A stretch of 64,000 nucleotides of DNA, from contig NZ_JADDXU010000020.1 in NCBI RefSeq assembly GCF_015163075.1, forward strand, positions 62,001 through 126,000. Reading direction: 5' to 3'. This document shows positions 17,077 to 25,798 of the stretch, piece by piece (the stretch's first letter is position 1; every line of letters starts with the position of its first letter). This DNA is from Streptomyces justiciae. GTDB taxonomy: Bacteria > Actinomycetota > Actinomycetes > Streptomycetales > Streptomycetaceae. The position numbers were made by a program, and so were the translations under genes. A model generated the notes under the pieces. It was not told the origin of the DNA. It saw only the letters and a list, made by a program, of their open reading frames with translations, and ran no database searches.

Positions 17077-18795
17077 ATGAGCAAGACGACACCCGACGCG
17101 ACCCGGACCCCGCCCGCCGGTGACGAGGACCTCGGCGCCGCCGGCTCCCAGCTGTCCACCGCGCCCGAGGACACCCTGAGCATGCCCTCCCTGGGCGTCA
17201 TCGGCTGGGCCCGCTGGTTCTGGCGGCAGCTGACCTCCATGCGGGTCGCGCTGCTGCTGCTCCTGCTGCTGTCGCTCGGTGCGATCCCCGGCTCGCTGAT
17301 CCCGCAGTCCGGGACCGACGAGACGAAGGTCGCCGACTTCCGCAAGGCCAACCCGACGCTCGGCGACCTCTACGACAAGCTCGGTCTCTTCCACGTCTAC
17401 AGCTCGGTGTGGTTCTCCGCGATCTACATCCTGCTGTTCGTCTCCCTCATCGGCTGCATCATCCCGCGCACCTGGCAGTTCGTCGGCCAGCTCCGCGGCC
17501 GCCCGCCGGGCGCGCCCAAGCGGCTGACGCGGTTGCCCGCCTACACCACCTGGCGGACCGAGACCGAGCCCGAGCAGGTCCGCGAGGCCGCCCTCGCCCT
17601 CCTGAAGAAGCGCCGCTTCCGCGCCCACCTCGCCGGTGACGCCGTCGCCGCCGAGAAGGGCTATCTGCGCGAGGTCGGCAACCTCGCCTTCCACATCGCC
17701 CTCATCGTGATGCTGATCGCCTTCGCCTGGGGCCAGCTGTTCAAGATGGAGGGCAACAAGCTGATCGTCGAGGGCGGCGGGTTCTCCAACACCCTCACCC
17801 AGTACGACGACTTCAAGTCCGGCAGCCTCTTCACCGCGGACGACCTGGACCCGTTCAGCTTCAACCTGAAGGACTTCCAGGGCACCTACGAGAAGTCCGG
17901 CCCCAACCGCGGCACCGCGCGCACCTTCCAGGCCTCCGTCACCTACAGCGTGGGCGCGTTCGGCAAGGGCAAGAAGACGCTCATCAAGGTCAACGAGCCG
18001 CTGGAGATCGGCGACTCGAAGGTCTACCTCACCGCCCACGGCTACGCGCCCGTCATCACGGTCCGCGACGGCAAGGGCAATGTCGTCTACCACGACGCCG
18101 TGCCCCTGCTGCCTCTCGACAGCAACATCACCTCCTCCGGTGTCGTCAAGGTCATGGACGGCTACCGCGACGCCAAGGGCGAGCGGCAGCAGCTGGGCTT
18201 CGAGGCCTTCTTCCTGCCCACGTACACCCCGGGCAACGAGGTGTCCTCCACCTTCCCCGCGCTGGGCAACCCGGTGCTGAACCTGGCCGGCTACTACGGC
18301 GACCTGGGCGTCGACTCCGGTGTCCCGCAGAGCGTCTACCAGCTCGACAAGACGCACCTGAAGGAGTTCAAGGACGCCAAGGGCCAGCAGCAGCGGGAGA
18401 ACCTGCGGCCGGGCGAGACCATGAAGCTCCCCAACGGCGCCGGTTCGATCACCTACGAGTCCACCGAGGAGTGGGCCAACTTCCAGGTCACCCGCCAGCC
18501 CGGCAGCGGCTGGGCACTGGCCGGCTCCATCGCCGCGATCTTCGGCCTCGCCGGCTCCCTGTTCATCCAGCGCCGCCGCGTGTGGGTACGGGCGGTCAAG
18601 GGCGACGACGGCATCACGGTCGTCGAGATGGCCGGCCTCGGCCGCAGCGAGTCCGCGAAGGTGCCCGAGGAACTCGGGGCGCTCGCCGAAACCCTCTACG
18701 ACCAGGCGCCGGGGGCGTCCGATGCGGGGAGAGTGGAGCCGGACAGTGTGTCCGACTCCGACTCCGCAACTGCTGCCGAAAGGCCCGGGAATTGA
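17077..18795 (+). CDS. resB: cytochrome c biogenesis protein ResB (Ccs1)
   Basis: A 572-residue ResB/Ccs1 family membrane protein. The pattern is a cytoplasmic N-terminal region, helices near 55-75 (RVALLLLLLLSLGAIPGSLI) and 108-130, a third near 205-220, a large extracytoplasmic domain (about 225-480), and a final helix near 485-500. ResB with CcsB/CcsA forms the haem-export and haem-ligation complex. The C-terminal 75 residues are acidic and serine-rich. The ATG lies 3 bp after ccdA, so the two are translationally linked. A hairpin follows the stop. Confidence 0.95.
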   Translation: MSKTTPDATRTPPAGDEDLGAAGSQLSTAPEDTLSMPSLGVIGWARWFWRQLTSMRVALLLLLLLSLGAIPGSLIPQSGTDETKVADFRKANPTLGDLYDKLGLFHVYSSVWFSAIYILLFVSLIGCIIPRTWQFVGQLRGRPPGAPKRLTRLPAYTTWRTETEPEQVREAALALLKKRRFRAHLAGDAVAAEKGYLREVGNLAFHIALIVMLIAFAWGQLFKMEGNKLIVEGGGFSNTLTQYDDFKSGSLFTADDLDPFSFNLKDFQGTYEKSGPNRGTARTFQASVTYSVGAFGKGKKTLIKVNEPLEIGDSKVYLTAHGYAPVITVRDGKGNVVYHDAVPLLPLDSNITSSGVVKVMDGYRDAKGERQQLGFEAFFLPTYTPGNEVSSTFPALGNPVLNLAGYYGDLGVDSGVPQSVYQLDKTHLKEFKDAKGQQQRENLRPGETMKLPNGAGSITYESTEEWANFQVTRQPGSGWALAGSIAAIFGLAGSLFIQRRRVWVRAVKGDDGITVVEMAGLGRSESAKVPEELGALAETLYDQAPGASDAGRVEPDSVSDSDSATAAERPGN

Positions 18796-18809
18796 GACCG
18801 CTCCCTCGC

Positions 18810-18832
18810 GGATCCAGGGAGCTTCCTGGCTC
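18810..18832 (+). terminator. hairpin in the resB-ccsB gap
   Basis: GCTCCCT (18810-18816) and AGGGAGC (18826-18832) form a 7-bp stem with a 9-base loop just after the resB stop. There is no T-tract, as is usual in Streptomyces. The 187-bp gap to ccsB suggests this hairpin may attenuate or process the message. Confidence 0.4.
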
Positions 18833-18982
18833 ACGCCGCCCGGCGGACCAGCGGCCCGTCAGGTCTTCCACGATCAACACCAGCCGGGTTGAAACCAGCC
18901 CGGTAATACGACCGCCATCTTCTCGTCAGACCTCACCGCCCGACCGCAAGTCGCCGGGACATTCACCCGAAGGAGTGCTGAG

Positions 18983-20083
18983 GTGACTCTCGCCGCCACA
19001 ACCGATTTGGCCGCCGCCACCAACGAACATCTCGCGAACCTCAGCAACACGCTGATCTACTCCGCGATGGCCGTCTACACGCTGGCCTTCTTCGCCTACA
19101 TCACCGAATGGATCTTCGGCAGCCGCAGCAAGATCGGCCGCACGGCCGCCGCGCTGACGGCCGACCCGGCGGCCCGGAAGGCGGCGCCGGCGGTCACGGT
19201 GAAGAAGGGCGGCTCCACCGCCGTACTGGAACGGCCGAAGGTCGTCGTACGGGCGGCAGCCGGGCAGCGGGACGTGCCGGACGGGCCCGGGGCGCACGGT
19301 GGGGACGAGCAGGGTGACCTCTACGGGCGTATCGCCGTGTCCCTCACGGTGCTCGCGTTCCTCATCGAGCTCGCCGGGGTCATCGCCCGCGCGGCCTCGG
19401 TGGAGCGGGCGCCCTGGGGCAACATGTACGAGTTCAACATCACCTTCTCCACGGTGGCCGTCGGTGTGTACCTCTCGCTGCTGGCGCTGAAGAAGAACGT
19501 GCGCTGGATGGGCCTGTTCCTCATCACCTCGGTCCTCCTCGATCTCGGCATCGCCGTCACTGTCTTGTACACCGCCAGCGACCAGTTGGTTCCCGCCCTC
19601 CACTCGTACTGGCTGTACATCCACGTCTCCACGGCGATCCTGTGCGGCGCGGTCTTCTACGTGGGCGCGGTCAGCACGATCCTGTACCTGTTCAAGGACT
19701 CCTACGAGAGCAAGCTCGCGGGCGGCGGCAAGCCCGGCAAGTTCGCCACGTCCTTCCTGGAGCGGCTGCCCGCCTCGTCCTCGCTCGACAAGTTCTCCTA
19801 CCGCGTCAACGCGGCCGTCTTCCCGCTCTGGACGTTCACGATCATCGCGGGCGCCATCTGGGCCGGTGACGCGTGGGGCCGCTACTGGGGCTGGGACCCC
19901 AAGGAGACCTGGGCCTTCATCACCTGGGTCGCCTACGCCTGCTACCTGCACGCCCGCGCCACGGCCGGCTGGAAGGGCCGCAAGGCCGCCTACCTGGCCC
20001 TGATCGCCTTCGGCTGCTGGCTGTTCAACTACTACGGAGTGAACATCTTCGTCTCCGGCAAGCACTCGTACGCGGGCGTGTAA
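18983..20083 (+). CDS. ccsB: cytochrome c biogenesis protein CcsB (CcsA/ResC family)
   Basis: A 366-residue haem-handling membrane protein. The tryptophan-rich haem-binding motif WGWDPKETWAF (about 300-310) lies between C-terminal helices, with conserved His residues expected in the flanking helices (for example HSYWLYIHVS). About eight transmembrane helices are predicted, the first near 15-38. It delivers haem to apocytochrome c with ResB. The start is GTG 18983 with AAGGAG upstream. It is the last gene of the hemL-ccs block and is followed by a strong hairpin. Confidence 0.96.
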   Translation: MTLAATTDLAAATNEHLANLSNTLIYSAMAVYTLAFFAYITEWIFGSRSKIGRTAAALTADPAARKAAPAVTVKKGGSTAVLERPKVVVRAAAGQRDVPDGPGAHGGDEQGDLYGRIAVSLTVLAFLIELAGVIARAASVERAPWGNMYEFNITFSTVAVGVYLSLLALKKNVRWMGLFLITSVLLDLGIAVTVLYTASDQLVPALHSYWLYIHVSTAILCGAVFYVGAVSTILYLFKDSYESKLAGGGKPGKFATSFLERLPASSSLDKFSYRVNAAVFPLWTFTIIAGAIWAGDAWGRYWGWDPKETWAFITWVAYACYLHARATAGWKGRKAAYLALIAFGCWLFNYYGVNIFVSGKHSYAGV

Positions 20084-20099
20084 CTCCCGTACGCAGGCT

Positions 20100-20128
20100 G
20101 TGACGCGGCGTGCGGAACGCCGCGTCAC
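20100..20128 (+). terminator. strong hairpin after ccsB
   Basis: GTGACGCGGCGT (20100-20111) pairs perfectly with ACGCCGCGTCAC (20117-20128) around the 5-base loop GCGGA, giving a 12-bp stem 17 bp after the ccsB stop. There is no U-tract, but this is the usual form of rho-independent terminators in GC-rich actinobacteria. The next gene starts only 17 bp later. Confidence 0.75.
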
Positions 20129-20144
20129 GCGTCACGCTGGTGTC

Positions 20145-20543
20145 ATGACCGGATCTGTCGAACAGGGCACCAGTCAGACCCACGGGAACACGCGCATCCT
20201 CCACTTCCTGGTACGGCTGTCCCGGCCCATGGAGGACGTCTGGCCGGCCGTGGCGACGCCGGACGGGCTCGCGGGGTGGTGCACCCGCGTCGAGGTGCTG
20301 GAACCCCGGCTCGGCGGTGCGGTCACCTTCGGTGAGCTGGGTGCCGGGCAGGTCACCGCGTGGGACGTGGACCGCGTCGCCGAGTACACGGTGGAGGGCG
20401 GGCGGCTCAGGTTCCATCTGGAGCGGGACGGGGAGGACGGCAGCGCGCTCCGCTTCACCCATGAGTTCCAGGGCGAGGGCCCGGCCGAGCCGCTCTGGCG
20501 GGATCGCTTCGAGCGGCTCGTCGACGTGCTCAGTCGACCGTGA
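20145..20543 (+). CDS. SRPBCC-family (AHSA1-like) protein
   Basis: A 132-residue SRPBCC protein of the AHSA1 (activator of Hsp90 ATPase) type. The opening RILHFLVRLSRPMEDVWPAV followed by PDGLAGWC is the standard strand-helix start, and the C-terminal helix is EPLWRDRFERLVDVLS. Its function is unknown; such proteins bind lipids or act as chaperone-like factors. The ATG was chosen over an in-frame upstream extension that runs through the ccsB terminator. It converges on the oxygenase gene with a 14-bp tail overlap. Confidence 0.78.
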   Translation: MTGSVEQGTSQTHGNTRILHFLVRLSRPMEDVWPAVATPDGLAGWCTRVEVLEPRLGGAVTFGELGAGQVTAWDVDRVAEYTVEGGRLRFHLERDGEDGSALRFTHEFQGEGPAEPLWRDRFERLVDVLSRP

Positions 20544-21507
20544 TCGAGTCCAGCTGGGCCCGCAGATACACGTGCGAGTCCACCGGCTCGTACGCCACCC
20601 GCCCGATCGGCGCCGGCACCGACTCCACCCGGGTGCCCGGGGTGCACTCGCCGAAGTAGACCAGGGACATCAGCTCCTCGGCGGGCGCGTCCGCGGGCGG
20701 CGGGAGGACGCGGTGACGGCCGGAGCGCCAGCGGTCGCCGGTCCAACGGGCCATCAGGTCACCGATGTTGATGGTGAAGGCGTCGGGGTCGAAGGGCGCG
20801 TCCTCCCAGCCGACCCCTCCAACCGCAGGGTCTGTCCAGACCTGCAACCCGCCCTTCCCCGCCTGCCGGTCGAGGATCGTCACCGTGCCGAAGTCGGTGT
20901 GCGGGCCGATCCGGAACTGGCCGGGTTCCGGCTCGCCGACGACCTCGGTCCCCGGGTACCAGTTGATGTTGAAGCCGTAGGTGGGGTGGTCCATGTGGCG
21001 GGAGAAGAAGTCCGGTTCCAGGCCCAGGGCCTCGCCGAGCAGGGAGAGCAGTTCCTTCTCCAGGTCGGCCATCTTCCCCAGGTACTCCTCGCACAGCCTC
21101 CGCAGCTCCGGCACCTCCGCGGGCCAGACGTTCGGCGCGTACCACTCCGCGTTGACCACCGGGTCCTCGAAGGGCTCGTGGGTCGCGAAGGTGAGGGACT
21201 CCTTCAGGTCCGGCGGGGTCTCGGTGCCCTCGGAGTAGCCGTTGGCCTCCGCTCCGGGGCCGAGCCAGCCGCGGCCGCCGACCTTCGCCTCGTACGCCTG
21301 CTTGACGTCGACGGGAAGCCGGAAGAAGGTGCGCGCGGCCTCGCGGATGCGGGTGCGCAGGGCCGGGTCGACGCCGTGGCCCGTGACGAGCAGGAACCCG
21401 GCCGTCTGGAGGGCCTCGTCCACGGTGCGGGCGATGCCGGCGCGGGCCTCGGGGTCGCCGGCGAGCCAGGGCCTGAGGTCGATGGTGGGGATACGGGGGT
21501 CAGACAC
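20530..21507 (-). CDS. isopenicillin N synthase-like Fe(II)/2-oxoglutarate oxygenase
   Basis: A 325-residue oxygenase of the IPNS/2OG-Fe(II) family. The N-terminal DIOX_N-type domain begins IPTIDLRPWLAGDPEARAGI. The Fe ligands are H and D in RIGPHTDFGTVTIL (about 200) and the distal His in SGRHRVLPP (about 264). The cosubstrate-binding Arg/Ser pair expected after the second His is not obvious, though RVESVP is nearby. The start GTG 21507 overlaps the stop of the deaminase gene by 8 bp, so the two are cotranscribed. A nucleobase-related substrate is conceivable from context only. Confidence 0.88.
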   Translation of the reverse strand: MSDPRIPTIDLRPWLAGDPEARAGIARTVDEALQTAGFLLVTGHGVDPALRTRIREAARTFFRLPVDVKQAYEAKVGGRGWLGPGAEANGYSEGTETPPDLKESLTFATHEPFEDPVVNAEWYAPNVWPAEVPELRRLCEEYLGKMADLEKELLSLLGEALGLEPDFFSRHMDHPTYGFNINWYPGTEVVGEPEPGQFRIGPHTDFGTVTILDRQAGKGGLQVWTDPAVGGVGWEDAPFDPDAFTINIGDLMARWTGDRWRSGRHRVLPPPADAPAEELMSLVYFGECTPGTRVESVPAPIGRVAYEPVDSHVYLRAQLDSITVD

Positions 21508-21943
21508 CGATGTCCTCGTTCCAGAGAGCCGGGTTCTTGTCGATGAAGTCGCGCATCATCGCGATGCACTCGGGGTCGTCGAGGAGCACGATCTCCACGC
21601 CGTGCTCGGCCAGCCAGTCGTGTCCGCCATGGAAGGTGGCCGCCTCGCCGACCACCACCCGCGAGATGCCGAACTGCCGGACCAGACCGGAGCAGTACCA
21701 GCAGGGAGAGAGGGTCGTGACCATCGTCGTGCCCCGGTAGGAGCGCTGTCTGCCCGCCGCGCGGAACGCCGCCGTCTCCGCGTGCGTCGACGGGTCGTCG
21801 TCCTGGACGCGCCGGTTGTGGCCCCGGCCGAGGAGCGTGCCGTCGGCGCCGTAGAGCGCGGCGCCGATCGGGATGCCGCCCTCGGCGAGACCGGCGCGGG
21901 CCTCGGCCACGGCGGTCGCCAGCCACGTACGGAAAAGATCCAT
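21500..21943 (-). CDS. cytosine deaminase-like (Fcy1-type) zinc deaminase
   Basis: A 147-residue cytidine-deaminase-fold enzyme. Zinc ligands and proton shuttle are H54-A-E56 in STHAETAAF and C81, C84 in SPCWYCSGL. Length, the GISRVVVGE strand and the C-terminus NEDIGV closely resemble yeast Fcy1 cytosine deaminase, which ends in a similar EDIG motif. Cytosine to uracil salvage is the best guess; isocytosine or another base is possible. It is the first gene of an operon with the oxygenase and divergent from a PucR-family regulator, consistent with base catabolism or salvage. No RBS is evident at ATG 21943. Confidence 0.85.
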   Translation of the reverse strand: MDLFRTWLATAVAEARAGLAEGGIPIGAALYGADGTLLGRGHNRRVQDDDPSTHAETAAFRAAGRQRSYRGTTMVTTLSPCWYCSGLVRQFGISRVVVGEAATFHGGHDWLAEHGVEIVLLDDPECIAMMRDFIDKNPALWNEDIGV

Positions 21944-22010
21944 GCCCTCACTCTGCTGCCGCGGAAACACCAGGGCAACGTGCGGAAAGTACTCTCCGGG
22001 CAGCCCGCGG

Positions 22011-22053
22011 CCCGACGAACTGTCGGGCGGCCCACAGCCGGACAACTGTCGGG
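22011..22053 (+). promoter_or_regulatory. paired inverted repeats between deaminase and pucR genes
   Basis: CCCGAC-GAACT-GTCGGG (22011-22027) is a perfect 6-bp inverted repeat. CCGGAC-AACT-GTCGGG (about 22038-22053) is a second copy with one mismatch. Both share AACTGTCGGG, at 22018-22027 and 22044-22053. They lie just upstream of the PucR-type gene in the divergent promoter region, so they are good candidates for its operators. Confidence 0.5.
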
Positions 22054-22061
22054 AGGCGCGC

Positions 22062-23375
22062 ATGCCCGCACTCACCCTCCGCGAGATCCTGGCCCTCGAC
22101 CCCGTCCGCGCCACCGAACCCGAGCTGCTCGCCGGCGCCGGGGGCCTGGACCGGCCCGTGCGGTGGGTCCACTCCAGCGAGGTGTACGAGGGGGCCAACT
22201 TCCTCGACGGCGGCGAGCTGCTCCTCACCAACGGCTTCGGGCTCACGGACGCCGACGAGGAGGTGCGCCGCCGGTACGTCCGCGAGGTCGCGGCGCGGGG
22301 CGCGGCCGGGCTCGCGGTGGAGGTCGGACGGTCGCTGCCCGCGATGCCGGCCGAGGTCACCGACGAGGCCCGCCGCCTCGGACTGCCGCTGCTCGCCCTG
22401 CGCCGGGTGGTGCCCTTCGTACGGATCACGGAGGCCGCCAACCGGGCGATCGTGGCCCGTGGACTGTCGGGGCGCACGGTCGTACGGCCCTTCGGCGACG
22501 ACCACACCGCCGCCCTGCTGGCCGACCTCGCCGACCGGGCGGCGCTGAACCAGCCCGAGGTCGAGGCGCGGGCGGCGCTGGCCGGGTTCCACCCGGGTCC
22601 GGGGGCGCGGCTGCTCGGGGTGTCCGTGCACGGGGCGCGGGATGCGGGGGTGGTGGACCGGGCGGTACGGCAGCTCGGCGGGGCCGGGGTGTTGCGCGCG
22701 GTGTTCCCGGCGGACGTACTGGCGCTGCTCGCGCTGCCCGGCACGCGGTCGGGCGACCTCCCAGGCCCCCGGTCCGGCGATCTCGTGCGGGCCGTCCAGG
22801 ACGCCTTCCGTACCGTCGCCGAACCCGGGTCCACGGTCGCCGTGGGGCACGCGGTCGCCGCGGGCGGCGGCTGGCTGCGCTGGAGCGACACGCTGCGCGC
22901 GGCCCGTACGACGCTGGAGCTGGCCCTGACCGTGCCGGCCGCCGAACCGGCCGCCCCCGACGGCCCGTTGGTGACCTCGTCGAGGGCCCTGGCCCTGGAG
23001 CGGGAGCTGACCCGGGGCGGGGTGGACGCCAACCGGGAACGCCTCGCCGGGATGGTCCAGGCCGCCCTGGGCCCGCTCCTGGAGTGGGAGGCGGTCCATG
23101 CCAGCGACCTCGTACGGACGTTGGAGGTCCATCTCCGCAACGGCTGCTCCCCGACCCGCACCGCGGCCCTGCTGCACATCGGCCGGCAGTCCCTCTATCA
23201 ACGCCTCGAACGGATCGAGTCGTTGCTGGGTCTTGAGGTCGGCGACCCGGATCTGCTGGGCGAGTTGCTGGCGGCGGCCTGTGCGCACCGGGTGGTCCGG
23301 GGCCGGGCGGGGGAGCGGCCGGTGGCCGTGGTTCAGCGCAGGGTGACGGCGCTGGGGCCGTTGAAGGGCGCGTAG
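22062..23375 (+). CDS. PucR-family transcriptional regulator
   Basis: A 437-residue regulator with PucR architecture. The N-terminal PucR-like ligand domain is LTLREILALDPVRATEPELL to about residue 125 (VRWVHSSEVYEGANFLDGGE). The central part resembles a GGDEF-derived domain, and the C-terminal HTH_30 includes TAALLHIGRQSLYQRLERIE (about 370-390). PucR proteins control purine and other nitrogen-base catabolism in response to metabolites. The start is ATG with GGGAGG upstream. It is divergent from the cytosine-deaminase-like gene. Its 3' end overlaps the transglutaminase gene tail to tail by 43 bp. Confidence 0.9.
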   Translation: MPALTLREILALDPVRATEPELLAGAGGLDRPVRWVHSSEVYEGANFLDGGELLLTNGFGLTDADEEVRRRYVREVAARGAAGLAVEVGRSLPAMPAEVTDEARRLGLPLLALRRVVPFVRITEAANRAIVARGLSGRTVVRPFGDDHTAALLADLADRAALNQPEVEARAALAGFHPGPGARLLGVSVHGARDAGVVDRAVRQLGGAGVLRAVFPADVLALLALPGTRSGDLPGPRSGDLVRAVQDAFRTVAEPGSTVAVGHAVAAGGGWLRWSDTLRAARTTLELALTVPAAEPAAPDGPLVTSSRALALERELTRGGVDANRERLAGMVQAALGPLLEWEAVHASDLVRTLEVHLRNGCSPTRTAALLHIGRQSLYQRLERIESLLGLEVGDPDLLGELLAAACAHRVVRGRAGERPVAVVQRRVTALGPLKGA

Positions 23376-24241
23376 CAGGTCACCGTCGGCGGGGTGCGCA
23401 GGATGTCGTCCGCGGTGAACAGCTCACGGGCGGCGGCGAAGGAGACGGTGCCGCTGACGACGGGGGCGACTCGGTCGTAGAACACCCGCGACTCCTCCGG
23501 CAGCGGGGTGCCGGGCTCGCCCTCGTCCTCGCCCCACACGTCCCACAGCAGGGTCTCGACCTTGTTGAGCGCGGCGAGGTCGAGGCGGATGTTGCCGGCG
23601 ACGAAACGCTCGCCGTGGAACGGGCCCTCCGCGGGCGGGTGGAGCCCGAACCTCCGCTCGTCGGCGCCCTGTTCACGGATCGCCCGCCAGGCCTCGCCCG
23701 CGACGAGGAAGCGGTCGCGCGGGATGTCCATCGGGTCGAAGTCGACGTGGTGGTGGGCGGGATCGGCGAGTTGGGGATCGGCGAGCAGCCAGGTGCCGCG
23801 GTCCGTGTCCCAGTACTCGGTGACGACGTGGTCGACGTGGAAGCCGTCGCCGCGGAAGTAGTCGGCGAACCCCGAACGGGTGCGGGCCGGGATGCCGTGG
23901 TGGCGCAGGAACGAGGTGTGCAGGAGGGCGAAGTCCCGGCAGGTGCCCACGAAACGGTCGGCGGGGGCCCGGCGTTCGGGGAGCGGGGCCGGGTCGCGGT
24001 CGGCGAGAATCCGCAGGATGTCGTCGACGTAGCGGGTCTCGGCGTCGTTGTGGAGCCGGTCGGTCGGATGGCGGTGGCCGAACATGGCGTCCTCGCCGCG
24101 GTGGATCAGCAGGTCGCGGGAGATGCGGGCGAGTTGAGCGACGTCTGGCGGTAAGTCGGCGTAGAGGGCGGTCAGTTCGCCCGGGTCGGAGAACGTGCTC
24201 TGGGTGGCGTAGAAGGCGAGTGCCTCCTGGGTCTCAGGCAT
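23333..24241 (-). CDS. transglutaminase-like cysteine protease superfamily protein
   Basis: A 302-residue protein with a transglutaminase-core fold. The catalytic triad is visible in order: C101 in VGTCRDFALLHTSFLRHHGI, H138 in FHVDHVVTEYW, and D155 in WLLADPQL. There is no signal peptide, so the enzyme is cytoplasmic. Family members can be peptidases, peptide:N-glycanases or amide-forming enzymes; the substrate is unknown. The start is ATG 24241. A nested inverted repeat lies immediately upstream. The last 43 bp are shared with the end of the pucR-type gene on the other strand. Confidence 0.86.
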   Translation of the reverse strand: MPETQEALAFYATQSTFSDPGELTALYADLPPDVAQLARISRDLLIHRGEDAMFGHRHPTDRLHNDAETRYVDDILRILADRDPAPLPERRAPADRFVGTCRDFALLHTSFLRHHGIPARTRSGFADYFRGDGFHVDHVVTEYWDTDRGTWLLADPQLADPAHHHVDFDPMDIPRDRFLVAGEAWRAIREQGADERRFGLHPPAEGPFHGERFVAGNIRLDLAALNKVETLLWDVWGEDEGEPGTPLPEESRVFYDRVAPVVSGTVSFAAARELFTADDILRTPPTVTCYAPFNGPSAVTLR

Positions 24242-24245
24242 GACC

Positions 24246-24276
24246 GGACAGTGCCAAAATTCGGCACAAAATGTCC
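24246..24276 (-). promoter_or_regulatory. nested inverted repeat upstream of transglutaminase gene
   Basis: GGACA (24246-24250) and TGTCC (24272-24276) enclose GTGCC (24251-24255) and GGCAC (24263-24267), with an A/T-rich centre. It begins 5 bp upstream of the ATG, where a repressor or an mRNA hairpin would block translation. No partner protein is identified. Confidence 0.35.
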
Positions 24277-24286
24277 AGACGCCGGA

Positions 24287-24316
24287 AAGGCCGGCCCCGT
24301 TTCGGGGACCGGCCTT
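24287..24316 (-). terminator. terminator hairpin for argG
   Basis: AAGGCCGGCCCCG (24287-24299) pairs with CGGGGACCGGCCTT (24303-24316) with a 3-base loop and one bulged base. It lies 21 bp beyond the argG stop on the minus strand and is followed there by TTTCC. Confidence 0.75.
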
Positions 24317-24337
24317 CAAGGCATTCAGGCGACTGCG

Positions 24338-25792
24338 TCAGTCCGTGCCGGACTCCATCGCCGCGCGGTCCAGCAGGGCCTCGTCCTCGGAGACCTCGCC
24401 GCGGGAGGCGATGGCCTCGGCGCCGCCCTCGGGGAGTTCCGGCATGGTGCCGATGAGGCCGGTCGCGGCGGCCTGGGAGGCGCCGATGGTGGGGCTGCCG
24501 GTGCCGATCAGGCCGAGGCCGACGTACTGCTCCAGCTTGGCGCGGGAGTCGGCGATGTCGAGGTTGCGCATGGTCAGCTGGCCGATGCGGTCGACGGGGC
24601 CGAAGGCCGAGTCCTCGGTGCGCTCCATGGAGAGCTTGTCCGGGTGGTACGAGAACGCCGGGCCGGTCGTGTCGAGGATCGAGTAGTCCTCGCCGCGCCG
24701 CAGCCGCAGGGTGACCTCGCCGGTGATCGCCGCGCCGACCCAGCGCTGGAGCGACTCGCGGATCATCAGCGCCTGCGGGTCCAGCCAGCGGCCCTCGTAC
24801 ATCAGCCGGCCGAGGCGGCGGCCCTCGATGTGGTACTGGGCGAGGGTGTCCTCGTTGTGGACGGCGTTGACGAGACGCTCGTACGCGGCGTGCAGGAGGG
24901 CCATGCCCGGGGCCTCGTAGATGCCGCGGCTCTTGGCCTCGATGATCCGGTTCTCGATCTGGTCGGACATGCCCAGGCCGTGGCGGCCGCCGATGGCGTT
25001 GGCCTCCATGACCAGGTCGACCGCCGTGGCGAACTCCTTGCCGTTGATCGTGACCGGCCGGCCCTGCTCGAAGCCGATCGTCACGTCCTCGGTGGCGATC
25101 TCGACCGACGGGTCCCAGAACTTGACGCCCATGATCGGGTCGACCGTCTCAAGACCGGTGTTCAGGTGCTCCAGGGTCTTCGCCTCGTGCGTGGCGCCCC
25201 AGATGTTGGCGTCGGTGGAGTACGCCTTCTCGGTCGAGTCCCGGTAGGGCAGGCCGTGGGCGACCAGCCACTCCGACATCTCCTTGCGGCCGCCGAGCTC
25301 CGTGACGAAGTCCGCGTCCAGCCAGGGCTTGTAGATGCGCAGGTGCGGGTTGGCGAGCAGGCCGTAGCGGTAGAACCGCTCGATGTCGTTGCCCTTGAAG
25401 GTCGAGCCGTCGCCCCAGATCTGGACGTCGTCCTCCAGCATCGCCCGCACCAGCAGCGTGCCGGTGACGGCACGGCCCAGCGGCGTGGTGTTGAAGTACG
25501 CGCGCCCGCCGGAACGGATGTGGAACGCGCCGCACGTCAGCGCGGCCAGGCCCTCCTCGACCAGCGCCGCGCGGCAGTCGACCAGGCGCGCGACCTCGGC
25601 GCCGTACGCCTTGGCGCGGCCGGGCACCGAGGCGATGTCGGGCTCGTCGTACTGGCCGATGTCGGCGGTGTAGGTGCAGGGGACGCTGCCCTTGTCGCGC
25701 ATCCACGCGACCGCGACGGAGGTGTCGAGGCCGCCCGAGAAGGCGATGCCGACGCGCTCGCCGACGGGGAGGGAGGTGAGGACCTTGGACAT
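24338..25792 (-). CDS. argG: argininosuccinate synthase (long, E. coli-type)
   Basis: A 484-residue argininosuccinate synthase. It joins citrulline and aspartate at ATP cost in arginine synthesis. The ATP pyrophosphatase P-loop is AFSGGLDTSVAV (17-28), followed by YTADIGQYDEPD and GDGSTFKGNDIERFYRYG. The length and the C-terminal helical tail fit the long subgroup, not the roughly 400-residue form. The start MSKVLTSL (ATG 25792) matches family N-termini. There is no Shine-Dalgarno sequence; the ATG lies 6 bp after a -10-like CATAAT, so the message is probably leaderless. A three-half-site ArgR-type operator covers the promoter. Confidence 0.97.
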   Translation of the reverse strand: MSKVLTSLPVGERVGIAFSGGLDTSVAVAWMRDKGSVPCTYTADIGQYDEPDIASVPGRAKAYGAEVARLVDCRAALVEEGLAALTCGAFHIRSGGRAYFNTTPLGRAVTGTLLVRAMLEDDVQIWGDGSTFKGNDIERFYRYGLLANPHLRIYKPWLDADFVTELGGRKEMSEWLVAHGLPYRDSTEKAYSTDANIWGATHEAKTLEHLNTGLETVDPIMGVKFWDPSVEIATEDVTIGFEQGRPVTINGKEFATAVDLVMEANAIGGRHGLGMSDQIENRIIEAKSRGIYEAPGMALLHAAYERLVNAVHNEDTLAQYHIEGRRLGRLMYEGRWLDPQALMIRESLQRWVGAAITGEVTLRLRRGEDYSILDTTGPAFSYHPDKLSMERTEDSAFGPVDRIGQLTMRNLDIADSRAKLEQYVGLGLIGTGSPTIGASQAAATGLIGTMPELPEGGAEAIASRGEVSEDEALLDRAAMESGTD

Positions 25793-25798
25793 AGGAAG

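Noticed and set aside
16261..18834. Minus-strand frame of about 857 aa across ccdA and resB
   Set aside because: Antisense to unmistakable ccdA and resB; low-complexity Gly/Glu/Gln-rich translation.
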